The notes: generated from the letters alone by a model not told the origin. 64,000 nt of DNA from Bradyrhizobium sp. SRL28 (GCF_018596315.1 NZ_JAHEAG010000001.1:310001-374000); one strand, 5' to 3'; shown: positions 48,981 through 57,844, counted from the stretch's first letter. A program made the numbers and translations.

Positions 48981-50077
48981 TGTGCGGCCACTCCGTGCGC
49001 TGACCGGCGTTCAGCAATGAGTTTTCGCGTCAGCGGAATGAGTTCGCGGCCATACTCGATGGCATCGATCAGCGGATCGAAGCCGCGGATCAGGAAATGG
49101 CTGATGCCGAGGTCGTAATAGTCGCCGAACACTTCGGCGACCTGTTCGGGCGTGCCGACCAGCGCCGTGGTGTTGCTGTTGGCGCCGGTCAATTTGGCGA
49201 TCTCGGTCCACAGCCGCTTGTCGATCCGCGTACCCTGCTCCGCCAGTGCCAGCAGACGCCGGGCGCCTGCGGTCGCATGACCATCGGCAGGCTTGCGATA
49301 CCCGGTCTTGTCCTGCAGCGCGGTGGCGCGGGCGAGAATTTCATCGGCCTTGGCCCATGCTTTCTCCTCCGTATCGGCCAGGATCGGACGCACCGACAGG
49401 CTGAAGCGCGGCGTCGGGCGGCCGTGTCTTGCGGCGGCAGCACGCACGCGGGCGGTGACGTCGCGGACCTGTGCGTAGGATTCGCCCCACAGCGCAAACG
49501 TATCGGCGTGCTTGCCTGCCACCTCGATGGCCGCATCCGAACCGCCGCCGACGAAGGTGTAGATACCGTCGGGATGATGGGGCTTCACTTGCGAAAATCC
49601 CTTTTCGACTTTGTAATATTTGCCATCGTAATCGAACGGATTTTCGCTGGTCCATTCCGCGCGAAGGATATCGAGGAATTCGCTGGTCCGCGCGTACCGC
49701 TCGTCCTTGTCGTCGAGTGTGTTGCCGTCCTGGCGCAATTCGGTGGCATTGCCGCCGGTGATGACGTGAAGCGATACGCGGCCGCCGGAGAGCTGGTCGA
49801 GGGTCGCAAGCTGGCGCGCCAGCAGCGTCGGCGCGGTAAAGCCCGGCCGCTGCGCAATCATGACCTTCAGCTTCCGGGTGATGCCGAGAACGTGCTGGCC
49901 GATCTGCAGCGCGTCAGGCGTGGTCGAATGAAACGCCAACAGCGCGCGATCGAAGCCGGCAAGCTCGTGCGCCTTTGCCACCGTCTCGATGTGCGTCGGA
50001 TCGAGAACGGGGCCGGACCGTACGATGGTCTCGGAGGAGTTGTTGTTCGAGATGAATCCGATGAACTCGACGGACAT
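48977..50077 (-). CDS. ssuD: FMN-dependent alkanesulfonate monooxygenase-like (LLM class)
   Basis: A 366-residue LLM-class flavin oxidoreductase. The start is MSVEFIGFISNNNSSE; later blocks are GFDRALLAFHSTTPDALQIG, KLKVMIAQRPGFTAPTLLAR, GGRVSLHVITGGNATELRQD and GKYYKVEKGFSQVKP, matching SsuD-type desulfonation enzymes that use FMNH2 and oxygen. A separate flavin reductase is not encoded nearby. ATG 50077 is chosen because the family begins there; the frame is open further upstream. Confidence 0.87.
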   Translation of the reverse strand: MSVEFIGFISNNNSSETIVRSGPVLDPTHIETVAKAHELAGFDRALLAFHSTTPDALQIGQHVLGITRKLKVMIAQRPGFTAPTLLARQLATLDQLSGGRVSLHVITGGNATELRQDGNTLDDKDERYARTSEFLDILRAEWTSENPFDYDGKYYKVEKGFSQVKPHHPDGIYTFVGGGSDAAIEVAGKHADTFALWGESYAQVRDVTARVRAAAARHGRPTPRFSLSVRPILADTEEKAWAKADEILARATALQDKTGYRKPADGHATAGARRLLALAEQGTRIDKRLWTEIAKLTGANSNTTALVGTPEQVAEVFGDYYDLGISHFLIRGFDPLIDAIEYGRELIPLTRKLIAERRSAHGVAAQ

Positions 50078-50103
50078 GAATATGGCTCCAGTTTGGGGAA
50101 GGT

Positions 50104-51288
50104 TCACAGGCCGAGCGCGAGGCGGCCGGCGGATGTTCGGGTGGTGTCGTCCTGCGGGGTATGAACACGCCCGCACAGGGCATCGCGATAGTGCCGCTGC
50201 AGCGGATTGGTTCGCGACAGTCCGTGATTGCCCGCCAGCGATAACGCATCCTCGACTACGGCGACCGCGTTGTTCGTCACCGTCAGCTTGATGATGTTGG
50301 ACTCGATGGCGCTGAGCGGCAAATTGTCGTCGAAATCATCAGCAAAACTGCCGATCAGGCGCGCGTTCACCGCAAGCCGCGCCTCGATGCCGCCGAGGAT
50401 TTCCTGCGCCCGTGGCAAGGTCGCCAGCGGCGCGCCGAGATTCGCAGGGGTGCGATCCCTGAGAAAGCCGATCAGCCAGTCGCGTGCCGCGCGGGCGGCA
50501 CCGTCGTAGATGGCGGCAATGAAAATGGCGTGGACCGTCGCCTGGGTGAAATCAGGCGTTCGCCACTCGTCCGGCCGGCGGACATCGATCTCGTGATCGA
50601 GCGGAAAGACCACGTCCTCGAAAATGACGTCGTGGCTGCCGCTGGCGCGCAGACCGAGATGATCCCAGGTTTCGACGATTCGTGTGCCCGGCAGGCCCGC
50701 CGGCACCAGAAACATTCCGACGCGCGTTTCGGCCTCGTCGGTTCTGGCCCAGACGGCATACCATTTCAGGATCGGCGCGCCCGTCGAGTAGATCTTGCGA
50801 CCGCTCAGCCGCCACCCGGTTTCGGTACGCCGGGCGATCGTCGCGGGCAGCCCTCCCCGCGCCGGCGATCCGAGCTCCGGCTCGACGCGAAGCGCGTTGA
50901 CCAGAGCAACGCCCTCGACCGTCTCGCGGGCCAGCTTGCGGGACAGCCGGACGGGCCAGCGCGAACTGCGCGCCATCACGAGGTGCTGGATGTAATGCAT
51001 CGAGAGCACGAGCGCGGTCGACGGATCGGCCTTGCCGATGATCCCGAGGATACGCGCCGCTTCTGCCGCGCCAGCGCCCGCGCCGCCAAGCGCGACCGGG
51101 ACGGTCAGGGCCAGCAGGCCCGCTTGCGACAAATCCTCGAAGTTTTGAAACGGAAAGCTGCCGTCGCGGTCGTGGATGGGCGCTCGCTCCGCGAATGCCG
51201 CGGCGAGAAGCGCCGCGCGTGCCACACGGTCCGGCTCATTCTGCCGTTGCGGCTCTCTCGCCGCTGTATGGCTGGAAGCTGTCACCAT
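50104..51288 (-). CDS. acyl-CoA dehydrogenase-like desulfurisation flavoprotein (SfnB/DszC-like)
   Basis: A 394-residue acyl-CoA-dehydrogenase-fold protein: DLSQAGLLALTVPVALGGAG, DPSTALVLSMHYIQHLVMAR, GWRLSGRKIYSTGAPILKWY, WDHLGLRASGSHDVIFEDVV and a C-terminal GNHGLSRTNPLQRHYRDALC. Members in sulfur clusters (SfnB, DszC) are FMN-dependent monooxygenases rather than acyl-CoA dehydrogenases. The setting between an ssuB-like ATPase and an ssuD-like gene supports that role. It overlaps the ATPase gene by seven bases. Confidence 0.85.
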   Translation of the reverse strand: MVTASSHTAAREPQRQNEPDRVARAALLAAAFAERAPIHDRDGSFPFQNFEDLSQAGLLALTVPVALGGAGAGAAEAARILGIIGKADPSTALVLSMHYIQHLVMARSSRWPVRLSRKLARETVEGVALVNALRVEPELGSPARGGLPATIARRTETGWRLSGRKIYSTGAPILKWYAVWARTDEAETRVGMFLVPAGLPGTRIVETWDHLGLRASGSHDVIFEDVVFPLDHEIDVRRPDEWRTPDFTQATVHAIFIAAIYDGAARAARDWLIGFLRDRTPANLGAPLATLPRAQEILGGIEARLAVNARLIGSFADDFDDNLPLSAIESNIIKLTVTNNAVAVVEDALSLAGNHGLSRTNPLQRHYRDALCGRVHTPQDDTTRTSAGRLALGL

Positions 51289-52079
51289 GTGGCGTCCAAT
51301 CCAAGCAGGCTGAGAATTTGCTTGCGGAGGTCCGCGAGGTAGGGATCGCCGCGATGGCGCGGATAAGGCCGATCCACCAGAATATCCGCTTTGACGCGGG
51401 CTGGCCGATCGCTGAGCACGATGACGCGATTGGCGAGGAACAGCGCCTCCTCGGCGTCGTGGGTGACGAGCAGCGTGGTAAAGCCCTTGCGTTGCCAGAG
51501 CGAAACAATCTCGGCCTGCATGGTGATGCGCGTCAGCGAGTCGAGCTTGCCGAGCGGCTCATCGAGGATCAGGATTTTCGGATCGTTGACGAGCGCGCGC
51601 GCCAGCGCCACGCGCTGCGCCATGCCGCCCGATAGCTGATGCGGATAGGCGTTGCGGAACGCCGACAGGCCGACGAGATCGAGCGCCGCGTCGACCCGGT
51701 GCCGCTGGCTCTTCAGGATGCCCTGCGCCTCCAGGCCGAGCGCGACGTTGTCCCAGACCGAACGCCAGGGAAGCAAGGTCGGGTCCTGAAACACGACCAC
51801 GCGGGAGGGATGCGGTCCCCTGATGCGGTTGTCGTCTTCCCGCAGGATGCCGGATCCGGGCTTCTCCAGCCCCGCCACCAGCCGCAACAAGGTGGACTTG
51901 CCGCAGCCGGATGGTCCCAGCAGCGCGACGAATTCGCCGGGCTCGATGATCAGATTGATGTCTTCGAGCACCGGGAGTGCGGCGCCATCGATATCGAAGG
52001 CATGACTGACATGTTCGACATCGAGCGCCGCGCCGCTCGTGGGATAGGTGACGGCCTCTGCCGTAGCCTGCACTACCAT
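51282..52079 (-). CDS. ssuB: sulfonate-type ABC transporter ATP-binding protein
   Basis: A 265-residue ATPase. Walker A is GPSGCGKST, the Q-loop VVFQDPTLLPW, the signature LSGGMAQRVALARALV and Walker B LILDEPLGKLD, followed by LVTHDAEEALFLANR. This is typical of the nitrate/sulfonate/taurine group. ATG 52079 overlaps the permease end by seven bases. The C-terminus is family-like. Confidence 0.92.
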   Translation of the reverse strand: MVVQATAEAVTYPTSGAALDVEHVSHAFDIDGAALPVLEDINLIIEPGEFVALLGPSGCGKSTLLRLVAGLEKPGSGILREDDNRIRGPHPSRVVVFQDPTLLPWRSVWDNVALGLEAQGILKSQRHRVDAALDLVGLSAFRNAYPHQLSGGMAQRVALARALVNDPKILILDEPLGKLDSLTRITMQAEIVSLWQRKGFTTLLVTHDAEEALFLANRVIVLSDRPARVKADILVDRPYPRHRGDPYLADLRKQILSLLGLDATW

Positions 52080-53101
52080 TTGACGACACCTTTCTGCCAG
52101 ACCAGCAAGCGATCGCGCGTCCGGAACAGCAGTGTGATGGCGCCGGAGCACAGCAGCGACATCACAATGAGTGCCGCATACATGTTGGCGTAGGCCGCCC
52201 AGCCTTGCGCCCATTGCAGGTACCAGCCGAGCCCGGCCTTGACGCCGATCATTTCCGCCACCACGAGCACGGCGAACGACGATCCGAGCCCCATGAACAA
52301 GCCGACGAAGACGTGCGGCAGCGCCGCCGGGATCGCGACCTTGAGCACGAGGAAGGACGGCTTGGCGCCCAGCGTTCGCGCGACGTCGTAATAGGCGTTA
52401 CTCACGCTCGCGACACCCGACCAGGTGAGCACGGTTACGGGAAAGCCGGTTGCCAGCGCGATCAGGAACGTGCTGGCGCTCCAGCTCGACGGAAAGGTGA
52501 AGAAGGCGATCGGAAGCCACGCGGTTGCCGGCAGCGGTCCGATGAAGCGCAGCACCGGATGCACCCAGTAGCCGACGCTTCGCGACCAGCCGATCGAGAC
52601 ACCGGTCAAAAATCCGACGGTGGCTCCGATGATGTAGCCACCGAGTTGCAGCTTCACCGAGGCAAAGACGCTGTCGAGCAGTTTTGGCAGATCGTCCGTA
52701 TAGACTTCGAGGATGGCCTGCGGCGGCGGAAAAAACGGCAACGGCAGCCACGCAAACTTTGCGGTCGCGACCTCCCACAGCGTCAGGAACAGGCCGAGCG
52801 CGACAAGCCACGGCGCCCGGCGACGCAGGGCCGGCCCCGCGGCCCCGAGGAAATCGGCGCTTAGCGTGCCGAACAGCGCGAACGCTGCCACCACGAATGC
52901 CGCAATGCCGAGCGCGTAGGTCCGCGACCAGTCGCCGAGGTCCTGCCACCACAGCGATGACACACCGAACGATACCCAGGCGGCGGCAGCAGCAACCCCG
53001 ATGCCGGAGCTTTTGAGCCAATCGACGGCCGCTGCCGCGCGGGAGCCCGATGCGCGCGTGCCTTCAACGGAGATCGCATCAGACACTGAATAGGTCGACA
53101 T
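52073..53101 (-). CDS. ssuC: sulfonate-type ABC transporter permease
   Basis: A 342-residue permease, longer than the usual 260 residues because of an N-terminal extension of about 90 residues with extra hydrophobic segments (GIGVAAAAAWVSFGVSSLWW, TYALGIAAFVVAAFALFGTL). The core has FFPPPQAILEVYTDDL and the EAA-like VSNAYYDVARTLGAKPSFLV. ATG 53101 overlaps the binding-protein gene by 23 bases; GTG 53086 is a possible alternative. Confidence 0.9.
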   Translation of the reverse strand: MSTYSVSDAISVEGTRASGSRAAAAVDWLKSSGIGVAAAAAWVSFGVSSLWWQDLGDWSRTYALGIAAFVVAAFALFGTLSADFLGAAGPALRRRAPWLVALGLFLTLWEVATAKFAWLPLPFFPPPQAILEVYTDDLPKLLDSVFASVKLQLGGYIIGATVGFLTGVSIGWSRSVGYWVHPVLRFIGPLPATAWLPIAFFTFPSSWSASTFLIALATGFPVTVLTWSGVASVSNAYYDVARTLGAKPSFLVLKVAIPAALPHVFVGLFMGLGSSFAVLVVAEMIGVKAGLGWYLQWAQGWAAYANMYAALIVMSLLCSGAITLLFRTRDRLLVWQKGVVKW

Positions 53102-54179
53102 AGATCTTCTCCGCGAATTTTGCCGTATCAGTGCTTTGCTTGAAGACGGAAACGGTCTTCAGGTCGTCGGCGTAGGCCTTCAGTTCCCGCTTGAGCACGT
53201 CACCGACGGGATGATGGTGGTGGGTGTGGTAGCGCGCCATCGCTTCGAGATCGGCCAGCGTCGCGGTCTTGGGCGCATAGGGCTGGAACGATTTTGCGGC
53301 CTTCTCCGGATTTTGCGCGGTGAACATCGCGGCATCGAGCAATGCCCGCGTGACGGCGCGCGCGGCCTGCGGCTCCTCGCGTATCAGGCTGCCGCGAACG
53401 CCGACGATGCAGCAGCTCTTGTCGCGGTACTCGCCATCCAGGTTGGAAGCGACTTCCTTGTACTGGCTGTCCTTCAGCCAGAGATGGGCGAGCGGATCGG
53501 ACGCCAGGAACGCCTGGACCTCGCTCTTCTCGACTGCGAGGTTGAGCAGGTTGCCGGGGTAAGGCCGCCAGTCGACGTCCTTGTTCGGATCGATGCCGAG
53601 CTTGGCAAGCTGGATCGAAAAGAAGTTCTTGTCCGGGCCGCCAAGGTCGCCCACTGCGACGATCTTGCCCTTGAGGTCGCTGAGCTTGTCGACGCCGGAA
53701 TTGGTGCGCGTCAGAACGCGCATGCAGCCGCCATGCGTTCCAGCCACGATCTTGACGTCAAAGCCCTGCTCGAGCGGCTTGAGCCAGCGCAACGCCATGC
53801 CGAGCCCCACGTCGCTCTTGCCGGTGGCGATCGCCTCCAGGAGCTGGTCCGTCGAGCCGCTGTAATTGACGAGTTCGACGTCCAGATTCTGCTTCTGGAA
53901 GAAGCCGTAATCGATGGCGACGGGCACAGGTGCCAGGCAAACCGCGCCCGCGTTCCAGGAAATCTTCAGCTTGCGTGGCGCGCCTGCGATCGGCGGCGCA
54001 TCCGACGCGGTCCTGCAGATCGGAAACTCCGAGAAGTCGATCGCCGGTGCTGCGGCGCGAAACGGGAATGCCTGTGCGCCGAAAACGCCGATTGGCGCCG
54101 CCAGCGCCGCGATTGCGCCGGAACGCAACAGTGTGCGGCGGTCCAGCACTTGTCTGCCGTGCGGTTTGTCTTCTGACAT
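53079..54179 (-). CDS. ABC substrate-binding protein (nitrate/sulfonate type) with a His-rich segment
   Basis: A 366-residue binding protein with a twin-arginine-like start (LDRRTLLRSGAIAALAAPIG). The mature part has KLKISWNAGAVCLAPVPVAI and FFQKQNLDVELVNYSGSTDQ. A histidine run, RYHTHHHHPVGD near residue 315, is unusual and could bind metal. It is the first gene of the operon, with AAGGAG before ATG 54179. A TTGACG hexamer at 54346-54351 (minus) with CATCAT 17 bases on is a possible promoter. Confidence 0.88.
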   Translation of the reverse strand: MSEDKPHGRQVLDRRTLLRSGAIAALAAPIGVFGAQAFPFRAAAPAIDFSEFPICRTASDAPPIAGAPRKLKISWNAGAVCLAPVPVAIDYGFFQKQNLDVELVNYSGSTDQLLEAIATGKSDVGLGMALRWLKPLEQGFDVKIVAGTHGGCMRVLTRTNSGVDKLSDLKGKIVAVGDLGGPDKNFFSIQLAKLGIDPNKDVDWRPYPGNLLNLAVEKSEVQAFLASDPLAHLWLKDSQYKEVASNLDGEYRDKSCCIVGVRGSLIREEPQAARAVTRALLDAAMFTAQNPEKAAKSFQPYAPKTATLADLEAMARYHTHHHHPVGDVLKRELKAYADDLKTVSVFKQSTDTAKFAEKIYVDLFSV

Positions 54180-54322
54180 TGTTCTTCTCCTTATGCGGCA
54201 AGCACACGCCCACGCTCGCAGCAAACGCAGGGCGCGCTGCCGCCTGGCACCGTGAATTGTTTGATTTGGCTCAGTCCCGACGAGAGTTTCCGCTTCTCGT
54301 TCCGCTGAAGTTGACGCTTGAG

Positions 54323-54351
54323 ATGATGCGCGGCAACAATGGGATCGTCAA
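54323..54351 (-). promoter_or_regulatory. possible sigma-70 promoter for the organosulfur operon
   Basis: On the minus strand, TTGACG (54351-54346) and CATCAT (54328-54323) are spaced by 17 bases, about 145 bases before the binding-protein start. The -10 match is poor. Confidence 0.25.
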
Positions 54352-54467
54352 TAAAATGGAATTTTGAATGTTGAAACGGACGGAGAGTTTATCTCCCTGT
54401 TCCTCACCTCCGACGGTCGAACGATTTTCGTACGGCCCGTTTCGGCTCAACGCATAGGCAGAACCAC

Positions 54468-55247
54468 ATGCAAGTCACGATGAAGGATAGAGTCGCCGTC
54501 GTCACCGGTGGCAGCAAGGGAATTGGGCTCGCCGTCGCAAGGCAATTCGCTGCCTCCGGGGCGAAGGTGGCGATCCTCGCGCGGGGTTCCGCCGACCTGA
54601 AGGCGGCACGGGAACTGCTCGCGAAGGACGGCCTCAGGGTTCGCGACTATGTCTGCGACGTCGCCAAGGCTGCCGACATCGCGAAGGCGCACGACCAGAT
54701 CACAGCCGACCTCGGCCCGGTCGACATCCTGATCAACAACGCGGGTACCGCGCGGACGATGGCGTTCGAGAACATCAGTGACGAAGCCTGGCAGGAAGAC
54801 CTCGACCTCAAACTGTTTGCGGCGATCCGCTTCTCCAGGCTGGTCTGGCCAGGCATGAAGGCGCGCAAATGGGGCCGCATCATCAACGTGCTCAATACCT
54901 ACGCCAAGGCGCCGGCGGCATCCTCGGCCCCGACCTCGGTATCGCGGGCGGCCGGCATGGCGCTGACCAAGGTGATGGCGAGCGAAGGCGGCGAGCACAA
55001 CATCCTGGTCAATGCCATGCTGGTCGGCTTGATCATGAGCGATCAATGGGTGAAGCGGCACGCCGCGCAGGCGCCGGACATGGATTTCGAGGTGTTCGCG
55101 AAAAACCTCGCCAAGGGCACGCCGCTGGGGCGCATCGGCACGGCGGAGGAATTCGCCAACCTCGCCTGCTTCCTCGCCTCCGAGCAGGGATCGTTCATCA
55201 CCGGCACGGCCATCAATGTCGATGGCGGCCGCTCGCCGGTGGTGTAG
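54468..55247 (+). CDS. short-chain dehydrogenase homologue lacking catalytic Ser-Tyr-Lys
   Basis: A 259-residue SDR-fold protein. The cofactor site is intact: VTGGSKGIGLAVA and LINNAG. Termini match SDRs (FITGTAINVDGGRSPVV). The catalytic residues are replaced: the Ser position reads N143, and the YxxxK motif reads T156-S-V-S-R160. It may be a non-catalytic NAD(P)-binding protein or use other chemistry. It is divergent from the organosulfur operon and may respond to the same condition. The start ATG 54468 is followed by MKDRVAV; ATG 54480 is a possible alternative. Confidence 0.88.
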   Translation: MQVTMKDRVAVVTGGSKGIGLAVARQFAASGAKVAILARGSADLKAARELLAKDGLRVRDYVCDVAKAADIAKAHDQITADLGPVDILINNAGTARTMAFENISDEAWQEDLDLKLFAAIRFSRLVWPGMKARKWGRIINVLNTYAKAPAASSAPTSVSRAAGMALTKVMASEGGEHNILVNAMLVGLIMSDQWVKRHAAQAPDMDFEVFAKNLAKGTPLGRIGTAEEFANLACFLASEQGSFITGTAINVDGGRSPVV

Positions 55248-55277
55248 GCCGAGATCGCTTTTGGTCAATCCGTCTCT

Positions 55278-55442
55278 CGTGTCCCGGACGCGGTGCAGCG
55301 CCTCTTCAGCGCTGCTCCGCAGAGCCGGGACCCAGGGGCCGCATTGGACCCCCGATCAGCAGCGCACCACGCCGCAAGTCATAGCGCGTCAAAGACATCG
55401 CGTAAACGCGCTGATGGCGTTGCGCAGCATCCGGGGCACGCC
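55278..55442. repeat. long repeat, CGTGTCCCGGACGC family
   Basis: It starts CGTGTCCCGGACGCGGTGCA and ends GCGCAGCATCCGGGGCACGC, with CGGGACCCA inside. A second copy, about the same length, is at 63673. It lies between convergent genes (SDR and HU). Confidence 0.8.
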
Positions 55443-55454
55443 AGCCGCCAAACA

Positions 55455-55482
55455 AAAAGGCACCCGTTACCGGAGGCCTTTT
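55455..55482 (-). terminator. rho-independent terminator of the HU gene
   Basis: AAAAGGC (55455-55461) pairs with GCCTTTT (55476-55482). On the minus strand the stem ends in TTTTTG directly after the HU stop codon, giving a standard terminator. The symmetric A/T flanks could also stop plus-strand transcripts. Confidence 0.65.
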
Positions 55483-55490
55483 CGCTTTTC

Positions 55491-55790
55491 TTAAACCGCG
55501 TCCTTGGCGGCCTTGACCGGGCGGGCCCGGACGATCTTGCGGGCCGGCTTGGCCTTGAACATCATTTCCTCGCCCGTGAAGGGGTTGGTGCCCTTGCGAG
55601 CCTTGGTCGCCGGCTTCTTGACCACGACGAACTTCGCGAAGCCGGGGACGAGGAACACCCCGTTCTTCTTCAGCTCCTTGTGACCGACGTCAACGAGCGC
55701 TTCCATCACGCCCTTGACCTCTTTCTTCGAAACTTCGGTGGTGGTCGCGATCTTCTCGATCAGCTGCGACTTAGACATTTGGGTAGCCAT
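55491..55790 (-). CDS. hup: HU-family DNA-binding protein
   Basis: A 99-residue nucleoid protein. HU features are MSKSQLIEKIATTTEVSKKE, GVFLVPGFAKFVVVKK, and the DNA-binding arm region RKGTNPFTGEEMMFKAKPAR ending in a basic tail. It binds and bends DNA non-specifically as a dimer. The N-terminal MATQ before MSKSQ could be an extra start; the ATG at 55778 (MSKSQ) is an alternative. Its own terminator follows the stop. Confidence 0.92.
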   Translation of the reverse strand: MATQMSKSQLIEKIATTTEVSKKEVKGVMEALVDVGHKELKKNGVFLVPGFAKFVVVKKPATKARKGTNPFTGEEMMFKAKPARKIVRARPVKAAKDAV

Positions 55791-56227
55791 GGTTGCTCCA
55801 TTGATTCTGGCACAGGCGACGATATGGCGGAAACCGCCTAAAAAACAGGGTTTCCGACATTCTGCACAACTATCTCGCTAGTCGAGTTGAACTGATTCGT
55901 CCAATTTTGGCTGGTTTTTAGGCCTCCGGAGTGCTCCGGAGGCCTCCGGAGCCTATTTTTAGGGGCTGTCGGGCACCTTATCGGCCGTCTTTTCGGACAA
56001 TCTCAGACTGCGCCCCGGGCCCCGCCGCTATCGTGGCGAGCCAGGATTTTCTACCTGTCTGGCGTAAAATGAGCAGGCCGATTAGCCGGTGAGCACGTTG
56101 TTTTCAGGAAGGATTTTCCGCTTCACCCTACGATTAGAAAATGACTCGCGTTCCCCTTCCATCGTAACATCTCACCCAAGGCGGACGCGTGAACGGTCCG
56201 CCATCAATATTTGTTCGGAGACTTTGC
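55791..56227. other. intergenic region between hup and the peptide transporter
   Basis: 437 bases with no convincing gene. It holds the HU promoter on the minus side, a nested CTCCGGAG repeat with T tract at 55919-55962, a G/C-rich stretch near 56020, and the leader of the peptide-binding-protein gene. No strong SD is evident before ATG 56228 (GGAGACTTTGC is the best). Confidence 0.5.
55919..55962 (+). terminator. nested CTCCGGAG inverted repeat ending in a T tract
   Basis: GGCCTCCGGAG (55921-55931) and CTCCGGAGGCC (55934-55944) pair perfectly. A third CTCCGGAG copy follows, and outer TAGGC/GCCTA arms lead into ATTTTTAG. On the plus strand this looks like a terminator, yet no plus-strand gene ends here, so an unannotated small RNA from about 55840 is possible. 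Confidence 0.45.
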
Positions 56228-57844
56228 ATGGATTTGACGCGCCTTGAGATCAATCGCCGCACCGCGCTGCTGACGTCGGCGGCCATCGCGGCCAATGTGA
56301 TCAATCCGATGCGGGCCTTTGCGCAGGAGGCGCCGCGCAAGGGCGGCGTGTTCAACGTCCATTACGGCGCCGAGCAGCGCCAGCTCAACCCGAGCATCCA
56401 GGCTTCCACCGGCGTCTACATCATCGGCGGCAAGATCCAGGAAAACCTCGTCGATCTCGACGCCAACGGCCAGCCGGTCGGCGTGCTCGCCGAGAGCTGG
56501 GAAGCCTCGCCCGACGGCAAGACCGTGACCTTCAAGCTGCGCCAGGGCGTCACCTGGCACGACGGCAAGCCGTTCACCTCGGCCGACGTCGAATTCACCG
56601 CCATGAACATGTGGAAGAAGATCCTCAATTACGGATCGACGCTGCAGCTGTTCCTGACCGCGGTCGAGACGCCTGACGCGCAGACCGCGATCTTCAAATA
56701 CGAGCGGCCGATGCCGCTGAACCTGCTGCTGCGCGCCCTGCCCGACCTCGGCTATGTCTCGGCCAGGCACCTCTATGAAAGCGGCGATATCAGGCAGAAC
56801 CCGACCAACCTCGCACCCGTCGGCACCGGCCCGTTCAAGTTCGTCAAATACGAGCGCGGGCAATATGTCATCGCCGATCGAAACGAGAATTACTGGCGAC
56901 CCAATGCGCCCTATCTCGATCGCATCGTCTGGCGCGTGATCACTGATCGCGCTGCCGCCGCCGCGCAGATGGAAGCGGGCGAGCTGCATTACTCGCCCTA
57001 TTCTGGGCTGACGATCTCGGACCTCGCGCGCCTCGGCAAGGACAAACGCTTTATCGTCTCTACCAAGGGCAATGAAGGCAACGCCCGCACCAACACGCTC
57101 GAGTTCAACTTCCGCCGCAAGGAGCTCTCCGACATCAAGGTTCGCCGCGCCATCGCGCATGCGATCAACGTGCCGTTCTTCATCGACAATTTCCTCGGCG
57201 ATTTCGCCAAGCTCGGCACCGGACCGATCCCCTCGACCTCGACCGACTTCTATCCGGGTGCGAACACGCCGCAATACCCATACGACAAGGCCAAGGCCGC
57301 AGCCCTGCTGGATGAAGCCGGCTTTAAGGCCGGCCGCGGCGGCACGCGCTTCTCGCTGAGGCTACTGCCTGCCCCCTGGGGCGAGGACATTTCGCTGTGG
57401 TCGACCTTCATCCAGCAATCGCTCGGCGAGATCGGTATCCCCGTCGAGATCGTGCGTAACGATGGCGGCGGCTTCCTCAAGCAGGTCTATGACGAGCACG
57501 CCTTTGACATCGCCACCGGCTGGCACCAGTACCGCAACGATCCCGCCGTCTCGACCACGGTCTGGTATCGCTCGGGCCAGCCCAAGGGCGCGCCCTGGAC
57601 CAACCAGTGGGGTTGGGAAGACAAGAACGTCGACAAGACCATCGACGATGCCGCGACCGAGGTCGACCCTGCCAAGCGCAAGGCGCTGTATGCCCAGTTC
57701 GTCAAGGAGGTGAATACGGAGCTGCCGGTCTGGATGCCGATCGAGCAGATTTTCGTCACCACGATTACGGCAAAGGCCCGCAACCATTCCAACACCCCGC
57801 GCTGGGGCTCGGCGAGCTGGCACGATCTTTGGCTTACAGCATGA
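56228..57844 (+). CDS. peptide/opine-type ABC substrate-binding protein (SBP_bac_5)
   Basis: A 538-residue binding protein of the DppA/OppA family. A twin-arginine-like leader (EINRRTALLTSAAIAANV) is followed by FAQEAPRKGG. Family blocks are VLAESWEASPDGKTVTFKLR, GVTWHDGKPFTSADV and KVRRAIAHAINVPFFIDNFL. It delivers a peptide, opine or glycoside ligand to the adjacent permeases. ATG 56228 is chosen for the signal; an earlier in-frame start at 56189 adds no resemblance. A repeat begins inside the stop codon. Confidence 0.9.
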   Translation: MDLTRLEINRRTALLTSAAIAANVINPMRAFAQEAPRKGGVFNVHYGAEQRQLNPSIQASTGVYIIGGKIQENLVDLDANGQPVGVLAESWEASPDGKTVTFKLRQGVTWHDGKPFTSADVEFTAMNMWKKILNYGSTLQLFLTAVETPDAQTAIFKYERPMPLNLLLRALPDLGYVSARHLYESGDIRQNPTNLAPVGTGPFKFVKYERGQYVIADRNENYWRPNAPYLDRIVWRVITDRAAAAAQMEAGELHYSPYSGLTISDLARLGKDKRFIVSTKGNEGNARTNTLEFNFRRKELSDIKVRRAIAHAINVPFFIDNFLGDFAKLGTGPIPSTSTDFYPGANTPQYPYDKAKAAALLDEAGFKAGRGGTRFSLRLLPAPWGEDISLWSTFIQQSLGEIGIPVEIVRNDGGGFLKQVYDEHAFDIATGWHQYRNDPAVSTTVWYRSGQPKGAPWTNQWGWEDKNVDKTIDDAATEVDPAKRKALYAQFVKEVNTELPVWMPIEQIFVTTITAKARNHSNTPRWGSASWHDLWLTA

